Source: Patescibacteria group bacterium (GTDB lineage: Bacteria > Patescibacteriota > Patescibacteriia > Patescibacteriales > JAHJJO01). From it: a stretch of 7,731 nucleotides of DNA. The position numbers were made by a program, and so were the translations under genes. The stretch's first letter is position 1; every line of letters starts with the position of its first letter. Under the pieces are notes generated by a model. It worked only from the letters and a program-made list of their open reading frames with translations, had not been told where the DNA came from and did no database searches. Shown here in pieces: positions 1 to 4,202 of this stretch. The stretch spans positions 1-7,731 of the forward strand of contig JAHJJO010000147.1 of assembly GCA_018822835.1 (NCBI GenBank), read 5' to 3'.

Positions 1-552
1 CAATATAAAAATAAATCAGCCGGGTTGATTGAAGAATATCTGAATAGCAAATATGGTTTAGCTGATAAAGTAGGAGCGTATCGCGCTTCTGTTTTTTATG
101 CTGTTGATAGATATGATGGAAGTTTTAAAATAAAAAAATGGCTGGATCAAGGCAAAATTGTCATTGCTGACCGTTATGTAGCCGCAAATATGGCTCATCA
201 GGGAGGAAAAATTAAAAATCAAGCAGAGAAAAAAAAATATTTTGATTGGCTGTATAATTTTGAATATAAAATATTTCAAATTCCAAAACCGGATTTAAAT
301 ATAATTTTACATGTTGACGCAAAAATAGCGCAAAAATTAGTTGACAATAAAAAACATCGCGATTATATTCATGGCAAAAAAAGAGATATTCATGAAGCAG
401 ATTTAGAGCATCTCAAAAATGCTGAAAAAGTTTATTTAGAAATCGCTAACGCGTATCCAGATTTTACTTTAATTAAATGCATGGAAAATAATCAAATTAT
501 GAGTCGTGAAAAAATTCATGAATTAATTTGGCGGGAAGTTAAAAAATCGTAA
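1..552 (+). CDS. tmk: Thymidylate kinase (dTMP kinase), 5'-truncated by the window edge
   Basis: The frame is open from the first base, so the gene starts upstream; 183 C-terminal residues are visible of a family usually 200-215 long. The missing part would carry the P-loop. The dTMP kinase signature DRYVAANMAHQGGK begins at about visible residue 57 and corresponds to the family DRY..S..AYQG motif; its Asp-Arg-Tyr helps bind dTMP. Further on, HRDYIHGKKRDIHEADLEHL (about residues 119-138) fits the LID and following helix, with the basic residues expected there. The enzyme phosphorylates dTMP to dTDP with ATP in the cytoplasm, an essential step in dTTP supply. An internal TTG at 25 is not a credible start because homology-bearing sequence continues upstream of it. 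The TAA stop (550-552) lies inside the palindromic element that follows. The family call is confident; the N-terminus cannot be judged. Confidence 0.9.
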   Translation, partial: QYKNKSAGLIEEYLNSKYGLADKVGAYRASVFYAVDRYDGSFKIKKWLDQGKIVIADRYVAANMAHQGGKIKNQAEKKKYFDWLYNFEYKIFQIPKPDLNIILHVDAKIAQKLVDNKKHRDYIHGKKRDIHEADLEHLKNAEKVYLEIANAYPDFTLIKCMENNQIMSREKIHELIWREVKKS

Positions 553-632
553 CTACTCAGCTACAATGACTAACAGGGTGAAGCAGAAATTTAAGCAAAA
601 GGCTGTGGAGCCGTCATTACCTAAGTAGTTAC
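549..632. repeat. 84-bp palindromic boundary element between tmk and the mntA-like gene
   Basis: The ends are inverted: GTAACTACT at 549-557 pairs with AGTAGTTAC at 624-632, and AATGAC at 565-570 pairs with GTCATT at 613-618, giving an imperfect stem of about 20 bp around a loop of roughly 42 bases. There is no T-tract, so it is not a standard terminator. The left terminal 16-mer GTAACTACTCAGCTAC (549-564) recurs exactly, inverted, at 4176-4191 as the end of a second intergenic element. The tmk stop codon is inside the left end. It looks like a small non-autonomous mobile or REP-like element. That class is an inference, as no transposase is visible. Confidence 0.7.
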
Positions 633-648
633 AAAAATTAATAAATTT

Positions 649-1056
649 ATGCCAAAAATAAATCAAATTTTTAAAAATAAATTAAAAAAGCAAGGAGTTA
701 TTTTGTCTTATCTTTATGGCTCTTACGCAAGAGGTGATGAAACCACTGAGAGTGATGTTGATATTGCTGTGTTGTTAAATAAAAAAATAAAACCAGAAAA
801 TTATTTAAACAAAACTTTAAAATTATCAGTTTTATTTAATGAAATATATCCAAATAAAGAAATTGGGCTTTTGATTTTAAATCAAGCCGCGCCATTATTA
901 AAGCAAAATGTTGTTGTAGAAGGCAAGGAATTATATGTTGCTAATAAATTTCAACGAATTATGTTTGAAAACGCGACTCTTCATGAATATGAAGATACAA
1001 AAAAATTACGAAATACTTATAATTATTTTTTAAATTTAAGAATAGCTGAAATATGA
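649..1056 (+). CDS. mntA: MntA-like nucleotidyltransferase antitoxin of a MntA/HepT toxin-antitoxin pair
   Basis: This is a 135-residue minimal nucleotidyltransferase. The active-site motif is exact: G24-S25, ten residues, then D36-x-D38 (GSYARGDETTESDVD), matching GSX10DXD of the pol-beta-like MNT fold. The Asp pair binds Mg-ATP. In studied MntA proteins this domain transfers AMP groups onto a tyrosine of HepT and so silences the toxin. The partner gene starts within its stop codon (ATGA at 1053-1056), indicating translational coupling and a co-transcribed pair. The start at 649 is the first ATG after the palindromic element and has no SD, only the A/T-rich leader AATAAATTT. The C-terminal half (residues 60-135) is typical for stand-alone antitoxins of this length. 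It could be an ordinary small nucleotidyltransferase, but the adjacent HEPN gene makes the toxin-antitoxin reading strong. Confidence 0.88.
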   Translation: MPKINQIFKNKLKKQGVILSYLYGSYARGDETTESDVDIAVLLNKKIKPENYLNKTLKLSVLFNEIYPNKEIGLLILNQAAPLLKQNVVVEGKELYVANKFQRIMFENATLHEYEDTKKLRNTYNYFLNLRIAEI

Positions 1057-1490
1057 CAAAAATTTTAAAAGAAAAATTAGAAGAGAAAAAAGATAAATTA
1101 TTAGAAATTTATAATGGATTGAAAAAATTGCAAAAATTATCATTGAAAGAAATTAAAGATAATAAAGAACATTTTTGGGCTGTAAATTATGGATTAGTTG
1201 TAGCTATAGAAGCTATTTTAGATATAGGCCAGTATATTTTATCTGACAAAGGCATTAAAGCTGAAAGTTATAGTAAAATTATTCCTTTACTTGTTCAAGA
1301 AAAGGTTTTGCCAAAAAAATATGCTGAAAAAATAAAAGGCATGGTTAATTTTCGCAATACGGCTGTACACGCTTATTTAGGTCTAAATGAAAATTTGGTT
1401 TATAAATTTTTACATAATGACATTGAAGATTTCAAGAATTTTTTAAAATATATTCAAAAAGTTAAAAAATCACAATGTAGAGAATGGTGA
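1053..1490 (+). CDS. hepT: HepT-like HEPN-family RNase toxin
   Basis: This 145-residue, mainly helical protein is typical of DUF86/HepT toxins. The HEPN catalytic motif RX4HXY is complete: R101-N-T-A-V-H106-A-Y108. In this family Arg and His form the RNase site at a dimer interface, and the Tyr is the residue AMPylated by the MntA partner. The N-terminal helix (1-40) is Lys/Glu-rich, followed by HFWAVNYGLVVAIEAILDIG (40-59), which corresponds to the conserved helix where HepT proteins usually carry a similar AIEALLDIG-like segment. The start overlaps the antitoxin stop by four bases and has no SD, so translation probably depends on coupling to the antitoxin. With all motif residues intact it should be an active toxin. 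Its RNA target cannot be read from sequence. Confidence 0.88.
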   Translation: MTKILKEKLEEKKDKLLEIYNGLKKLQKLSLKEIKDNKEHFWAVNYGLVVAIEAILDIGQYILSDKGIKAESYSKIIPLLVQEKVLPKKYAEKIKGMVNFRNTAVHAYLGLNENLVYKFLHNDIEDFKNFLKYIQKVKKSQCREW

Positions 1491-1519
1491 TAAAAATAAA
1501 AAATTTTAAAACAAATTAT

Positions 1520-1543
1520 CCCAAAGAAATTTTTTGGGTTTAA
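1520..1543 (+). terminator. Possible weak terminator after the toxin-antitoxin pair
   Basis: CCCAAA at 1520-1525 pairs with TTTGGG at 1533-1538 around a 7-base loop, followed only by a short TTT and then an AT-rich run. It lies 30 bases after the hepT-like stop. The stem is short and the U-tract poor, so termination here would be inefficient at best. Confidence 0.25.
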
Positions 1544-1568
1544 TATATATTTTAGTTCATTACCAAAT

Positions 1569-1620
1569 ATAGTTTACCCTGTTGGACGCTTGCGGTCCTA
1601 TAGGGTTTTGTATAAACTAT
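1569..1620 (+). repeat. 52-bp imperfect hairpin upstream of the DHODH-like cassette
   Basis: Nested inverted segments fold together: ATAGTTTA (1569-1576) with TAAACTAT (1613-1620), CCCT (1577-1580) with AGGG (1602-1605), and GGAC (1584-1587) with GTCC (1595-1598) around a GC-rich tip. The right arm has a 7-base bulge. It is much richer in GC at its core than the surrounding DNA. It sits 30 bases before the first start codon of the cassette and would be in that mRNA's leader if transcription starts upstream. It may be a dispersed palindromic repeat or a structured leader; the sequence alone does not decide. Confidence 0.55.
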
Positions 1621-1638
1621 TAAATTTTATTTACAGAA

Positions 1639-1645
1639 AAGGAGG
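1639..1645 (+). promoter_or_regulatory. Strong ribosome binding site of the DHODH-like gene
   Basis: AAGGAGG lies 5 bases before the ATG at 1651 and matches the anti-SD of 16S rRNA over 7 bases. It is notable because the genes outside this cassette lack a recognisable SD. Confidence 0.8.
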
Positions 1646-1650
1646 CAAAA

Positions 1651-2499
1651 ATGATTACTCTATCAAATGGCCATAGAATTGAATATGTGGCAGGAAGCGG
1701 CACGTTGGGTTTTAATGGCAAAGGTTATCCTTGGGAGTGGCCTTTACGTTGGGTTGGATTATTAGATCCATCATTGTTGTTTACAATAGTATTAAAAACT
1801 TTGACTTATCATCCACGTCAAGGGAATTTTAAATTTACTAAACCATGGAAAAGTATTAGATTCTTAAATAACGGAGTTGTTAATGCTATGGGCTTGCCAA
1901 ATAAGGGTATTCGATGGTGGATGCAAAACATTGCTCCAACTATTGATTTTTCTAAATTATCAATCATTGGATCAATTTTTGCAGAAAACGTCGCTGAGCT
2001 AAGAGAAATGTTATGGATGTTGCAACACAAGTTTGTTGCATTAGAAATTAATGTTTCTTGTCCAAGCGCAAAACAGTTGGACGCAAAAACGATCATTAGA
2101 TATTGCGAAATCGCGGCTGCTGAAACGAATAAACCAATTATTCTTAAATTGTCAGTATCGCATGATATTAAAACAATTATTCCTGACATTGAGGGCATTG
2201 TTGAAGCAATTTCTATAAATAGTGTCCCATGGAAGATTGTTTTCCCTTATCACAAAAGTCCATTTCAGCATTTTGGCGGAGGCGGTATTTCTGGAAAAAT
2301 AGCGCAGCCGTACACATGGAATTTTGTTAGACGTTTGACTCAACTAACATTAATTCCAATTATAGGCCCAAGTGTTTGGGAATATGAAGATATTGAACGA
2401 TTAAGACAAATAGGCGCTGGAGCTATAAGTTTTGGTTCAATCTTTCTCAGATATCCGTGGAGACCGACATCATTTGTTCGTCAGGATATGAAAAAGTAA
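1651..2499 (+). CDS. Divergent dihydroorotate dehydrogenase-like flavoprotein (PyrD family TIM barrel)
   Basis: The 282 residues follow the class 1 dihydroorotate dehydrogenase plan, slightly short of the usual ~305. In order: LKTLTYHPRQGN (48-59), with the lysine that contacts FMN/substrate; NAMGLPNKG (78-86); LEINVSCPS (131-139), where the family has NxSCPN and the Cys (C137) is the class 1 catalytic base; ILKLS (164-168) with the FMN lysine; ISIN (187-190); GGGGISG (209-215); PIIG (236-239); and GAGAISFGS (255-263). Two core positions differ. The second Asn of NxSCPN is Ser139, and the phosphate-loop GxGGI is replaced by GPSVW (239-243). FMN binding is likely but may be altered, and dihydroorotate need not be the substrate. 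No other pyrimidine biosynthesis gene is nearby. The start is fixed by the SD at 1639-1645. It heads a cassette with three small genes. The family call is firm; the specific reaction is uncertain, so no symbol is given. Confidence 0.8.
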   Translation: MITLSNGHRIEYVAGSGTLGFNGKGYPWEWPLRWVGLLDPSLLFTIVLKTLTYHPRQGNFKFTKPWKSIRFLNNGVVNAMGLPNKGIRWWMQNIAPTIDFSKLSIIGSIFAENVAELREMLWMLQHKFVALEINVSCPSAKQLDAKTIIRYCEIAAAETNKPIILKLSVSHDIKTIIPDIEGIVEAISINSVPWKIVFPYHKSPFQHFGGGGISGKIAQPYTWNFVRRLTQLTLIPIIGPSVWEYEDIERLRQIGAGAISFGSIFLRYPWRPTSFVRQDMKK

Positions 2500-2517
2500 A
2501 AAAAGGAGGAAAGAATT

Positions 2518-2784
2518 ATGCCTACTAAAATTTTAAAAGGCGTGGACCCCGCAGTTTTAGCAAGGGATTTGAAAGGCCACGCCAAAGCATTGGAGGGTAT
2601 GCACAATTGGCATGGCCCACAGAAAGCGCATATTATAGAAGATTTCAAAATAACAGCTGAGCTTGCGCGACACATAAAACAGCAGAGACAACGGCTGGAT
2701 GAGGAAATAGCAGAATTAAAGCGTCACATCCAAAAATTGCAGGATTCGCAGAAATCCGAAAGGATGCCAAAACGCTATAAGTAA
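2518..2784 (+). CDS. Small helical/coiled-coil hypothetical protein
   Basis: I do not recognise this 88-residue protein. It is supported as a gene by AAGGAGG at 2503-2509, eight bases before the ATG, by its position 18 bases after the DHODH-like stop, and by its place in a run of SD-led genes. Residues 1-30 contain a short Lys/Ala-rich helix region. Residues 28-40 form a His-rich patch (MHNWHGPQKAH). Residues 42-78 are a highly charged helix with heptad-like spacing of Leu, Ile and Ala (AELARHIKQQRQRLDEEIAE), very likely a coiled coil, so it may dimerise. The C-terminus is basic. There is no signal peptide, membrane segment or Cys. Histidines at 21, 29, 32 and 38 could bind metal or nucleic acid, but that is speculation. 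It is probably co-transcribed with its neighbours. Confidence 0.75.
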   Translation: MPTKILKGVDPAVLARDLKGHAKALEGMHNWHGPQKAHIIEDFKITAELARHIKQQRQRLDEEIAELKRHIQKLQDSQKSERMPKRYK

Positions 2785-2817
2785 GTAAGACAAAGTCATG
2801 ATTTTGAGGAGGTTGTA

Positions 2818-3030
2818 ATGGATTTAATACAGGGAGAATTAAGGGCGGCAAAAATATGTGATTTGCCGCTTATAGTAGAGTCAGAAGTAAATATATCAAG
2901 CGGACAATTTTTATATTGTCCAAAGTGTTGTGGGCTAAGAAAAATTGAAGTTGACAAGCATTTGCTTGTACGTTTTATAAATTGTATGACTTGTGGCACT
3001 ACGCTAATACAATCGATGTATCTTGTATGA
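2818..3030 (+). CDS. Small zinc-ribbon protein, first of a paralogous pair
   Basis: This 70-residue protein has two Cys-x2-Cys knuckles: CPKC at 34-37 and CMTC at 56-59, spaced as in a small zinc ribbon, so it should bind one zinc ion. Two extra cysteines (C14, C38) are not shared with its paralogue. The N-terminal half carries LPLIVESEV (16-24) and GQ (29-30), and the segment before the second knuckle reads KHLLVRFINC (47-56). These same features recur in the gene at 3066. The ATG at 2818 follows GAGGAGG (2806-2812) at a spacing of five bases, and the gene lies 33 bases after the preceding stop. Zinc ribbons of this size often bind nucleic acid or protein, but no specific function can be assigned. 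The stop is TGA. Confidence 0.78.
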   Translation: MDLIQGELRAAKICDLPLIVESEVNISSGQFLYCPKCCGLRKIEVDKHLLVRFINCMTCGTTLIQSMYLV

Positions 3031-3065
3031 TAAAGCATTAGAGGTTTAAGAAAAGGAGAAAAATA

Positions 3066-3278
3066 ATGGCTTTAAAACTGAAAAAAACAAAAGTATCTTA
3101 TTTGCCTCTAATGGTTGGGGCAGATGTATTTTCTGAAATAGACGGGCAAGATATGCATTGTCCACACTGCGACCCGCACCGCAAGACATCACAAAAAGTA
3201 GAAATTGCCAGGCACATGCTTGTGCAATTTGTAAACTGCGCGGAATGTTATATTATTTTAATAATGGAGGAAAAATAA
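3066..3278 (+). CDS. Small zinc-ribbon protein, second of a paralogous pair
   Basis: This 70-residue protein is homologous to the preceding gene. Both share LPL-x-V, a GQ just before CPxC, then K-x-E, H-x-LV-x-F-x-NC and a second CxxC, followed by LI. Here the knuckles are CPHC (32-35) and CAEC (58-61), with four more residues between them than in the first copy. All four zinc-binding cysteines are kept, but the Gly after the last Cys is replaced by Tyr. The start is supported by AAGGAG (3053-3058), seven bases before the ATG, and the gene is 35 bases after its paralogue. It is the last gene before a strong terminator. The pair looks like an old tandem duplication. Function is unknown; retention of both copies with divergent surfaces suggests related but distinct roles. 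Confidence 0.77.
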   Translation: MALKLKKTKVSYLPLMVGADVFSEIDGQDMHCPHCDPHRKTSQKVEIARHMLVQFVNCAECYIILIMEEK

Positions 3279-3284
3279 ATGTAA
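3266..3284 (+). other. SD followed by a start-stop (ATG TAA) at the end of the cassette
   Basis: GGAGG at 3266-3270 is inside the 3' end of the second zinc-ribbon gene. Eight bases later an ATG (3279-3281) is followed directly by TAA (3282-3284). The ATG directly abuts the upstream stop (TAA at 3276-3278). It may be the remnant of a further gene or a chance arrangement; it encodes only Met. Confidence 0.3.
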
Positions 3285-3312
3285 ACAAAAAAAGAGTAAT
3301 ACTTAACAACCG

Positions 3313-3374
3313 ACCAACCCCACTTCAAATTAAAGGAGGTGAATAAATTGAAGTGCGGGTTGGTTATTTTTTTT
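3313..3374 (+). terminator. Strong intrinsic terminator with an SD sequence in its loop
   Basis: ACCAACCC (3313-3320) pairs with GGGTTGGT (3357-3364), and the stem continues through CACTTCAA (3321-3328) with TTGAAGTG (3348-3355) apart from one bulged C, to a total of about 18 bp. The 14-base loop 3332-3345 contains AAAGGAGGTGA, which matches the 16S anti-SD over ten or more bases. The stem is followed by eight T residues (3367-3374). This is the clear end of the 1651-3278 transcript. Confidence 0.9.
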
Positions 3375-3404
3375 GCAAAAAAATGGATCGGTGATATAAT
3401 ATAA
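3348..3404 (+). other. Possible 18-codon micro-ORF starting inside the terminator stem
   Basis: A TTG at 3348 lies seven bases after the AAAGGAGGTGA of the terminator loop (counted from the end of GGAGGTG). It opens a frame reading MKCGLVIFFAKKWIGDII if TTG is read as Met, ending in TAA at 3402-3404. The T-tract encodes the IFF segment and the frame runs across the downstream promoter. Placement of SD and start is good for translation, but the codons coincide with terminator bases, so a protein-coding role is doubtful. Confidence 0.2.
3373..3400 (+). promoter_or_regulatory. Extended -10 promoter for the membrane protein gene
   Basis: TGATATAAT at 3392-3400 is a perfect extended -10 element (TGnTATAAT). 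TTGCAA at 3373-3378, sixteen bases upstream of the TATAAT, matches the -35 consensus at four of six positions. It lies directly after the terminator, so transcription would restart at about 3407 with a leader of about 120 bases before the ATG at 3528. Confidence 0.6.
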
Positions 3405-3434
3405 TCAATGATCAATTACGAATTATCAATTTTA
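3405..3434. repeat. Short ATCAATT-type AT-rich repeat
   Basis: This 30-base segment is built from ATCAATT-like units. Its CAATGATCAATTA (3406-3418) recurs exactly at 5712-5724, and TTATCAATTTT (3423-3433) recurs at 5701-5711, so it is a partial copy of the repeat found downstream of gatB. Confidence 0.5.
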
Positions 3435-3474
3435 AATTTAAAACGCAAAATTTTATTTAATATTTAATATTTTT

Positions 3475-3513
3475 CATAAACTCCCACAAATTTTTTAAAT
3501 TTGTTGGTTTATG
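3475..3513 (+). promoter_or_regulatory. Leader hairpin and 6-codon leader ORF before the membrane protein gene
   Basis: CATAAA (3475-3480) pairs with TTTATG (3508-3513) and ACAAATTT (3486-3493) with AAATTTGT (3497-3504), forming a hairpin ending 14 bases before the ATG at 3528. The ATG at its 3' edge (3511) opens a six-codon frame, MKKTKL, whose TGA (3529-3531) overlaps the start of the main gene. It could couple or attenuate translation. This is suggestive only. Confidence 0.35.
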
Positions 3514-3527
3514 AAAAAAACAAAATT

Positions 3528-3986
3528 ATGAATGGAAAAACATTTAAAAAGTTTGGTAGAATTACCAAACAAAAAGTTTTATTGACTGCTTTAGTCGCAA
3601 CTATTGTGGAATTTATTTTTGGCTCGCTAACATGCGGCTGGCTCTTTAACTGGATTTACACCATTAAACCTACTGTTGCATGGAAATATGCGGCAGGAGT
3701 AATGCCTGGTGGATCAGTCATGCTAACAAGCTTTATCGGTGGATTTGCCTTAAATCTAATTTTGGTTGCTGTTTTTGTAATATTATACAACAGCATTCCT
3801 TACAAAGGATGGAAAAGAGGCGCTAAATTTGGTGGACTAATTTGGGTAGTCAGCGTTCTTCCAGGAATGTTCGCAACTTATTTATGGATGAATGTTGCTT
3901 TTGCTTATGTTATTTATATGGCAATCGCTGGTTTAGTTAATCTTTTAATCAAAGGATCAATTATTGGAAAGATGATTAGAAAATAG
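3528..3986 (+). CDS. Four-helix integral membrane protein of unknown function
   Basis: The protein has 152 residues from the ATG at 3528; an upstream TTG at 3501 would add nine residues but lies inside a hairpin and is less likely. Hydrophobic segments are visible at about 17-40, 64-87, 100-119 and 122-143, giving four membrane spans with a basic N-terminus (KTFKKFGRITKQK) and a basic C-terminus (KMIRK), so both ends probably face the cytoplasm. Small-residue motifs such as GSLTCGW (32-38), PGG (60-62) and GGF (71-73) sit in or near helices and suggest tight packing. There is no catalytic motif and no cleavable signal peptide. It resembles small 4-TM membrane families in general, but I cannot name one. 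There is no SD; expression probably comes from the extended -10 promoter at 3392-3400. The stop codon directly abuts a palindromic element. Confidence 0.8.
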   Translation: MNGKTFKKFGRITKQKVLLTALVATIVEFIFGSLTCGWLFNWIYTIKPTVAWKYAAGVMPGGSVMLTSFIGGFALNLILVAVFVILYNSIPYKGWKRGAKFGGLIWVVSVLPGMFATYLWMNVAFAYVIYMAIAGLVNLLIKGSIIGKMIRK

Positions 3987-4191
3987 GTAATTTTCAGCTA
4001 CTTTTACAAAATGCGTGACAACAACGCTGTCATTGCGAGCGAAGCGAAGCAATCTTGTTTCTTTAGCCTGATAAAAACAAGATTGCTTCGTCGTCATTCG
4101 CCTGCGGCGAACTCCTCCTCGCAATGACAGCGTTCTTGAAGCGTTTTGCATTTAAGGTTTTATAAATATTTCAAGGTAGCTGAGTAGTTAC
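3987..4191. repeat. 205-bp composite palindromic element between the membrane protein gene and gatB
   Basis: The outer ends are imperfect inverted copies: GTAATTTTCAGCTAC (3987-4001) and GTAGCTGAGTAGTTAC (4176-4191). The right end is the exact inverse of the left end of the 549-632 element. Inside lies a long hairpin. AACGCTGTCATTGCGAG (4023-4039) pairs perfectly with 4118-4134, and CGAAGCAATCTTGTTT (4045-4060) pairs with 4075-4090 around a 14-base loop. A further small hairpin, TTCGCC/GGCGAA (4097-4102/4106-4111), sits in the right arm. The inner core (TCATTGCGAGCGAAGCGAAG) belongs to a well-known palindromic repeat type dispersed in many bacterial genomes. Its reverse strand contains a spurious ORF. 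No transposase is present, so it is a non-autonomous repeat. Confidence 0.85.
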
Positions 4192-4202
4192 TAAATAAAT
4201 TT

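Noticed and set aside
25..30. TTG at 25 as the start of thymidylate kinase
   Set aside because: The frame is open to base 1 and the family needs an N-terminal P-loop that must lie upstream; the gene is cut by the window edge, not started here.
549..632. RNA gene or terminator at the tmk/mntA boundary
   Set aside because: There is no U-tract, no tRNA or known ncRNA architecture; the inverted ends and the shared 16-mer with 4176-4191 fit a repeat element better.
1818..2198. 126-residue reverse-strand ORF
   Set aside because: It is antisense to the conserved core of the DHODH-like gene, whose motifs explain the sequence; there is no promoter or SD for the reverse strand.
2645..3038. Reverse-strand ORFs (2645-2851 and 2796-3038) across the small cassette genes
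   Set aside because: They are shadows of the SD-led + strand genes; neither has an SD, and they overlap each other.
3332..3345. Reverse complement of the terminator loop as a 16S rRNA 3' end (CACCTCCTTTA-like)
   Set aside because: Only about ten bases match and no other rRNA sequence is present; it is simply the complement of a strong SD.
3158..3346. 62-residue + strand ORF overlapping the second zinc-ribbon gene
   Set aside because: It lies mostly out of frame inside a gene with paralogue support, has no SD, and ends within the terminator hairpin; the CxxC spacing makes sense only in the other frame.
3957..4151. Reverse-strand ORF of 64 residues with a LRFARND-like stretch
   Set aside because: It is the translation of the TCATTGCGAG-type palindromic repeat, a well-known source of spurious proteins; it has no start signal and overlaps the element from end to end.
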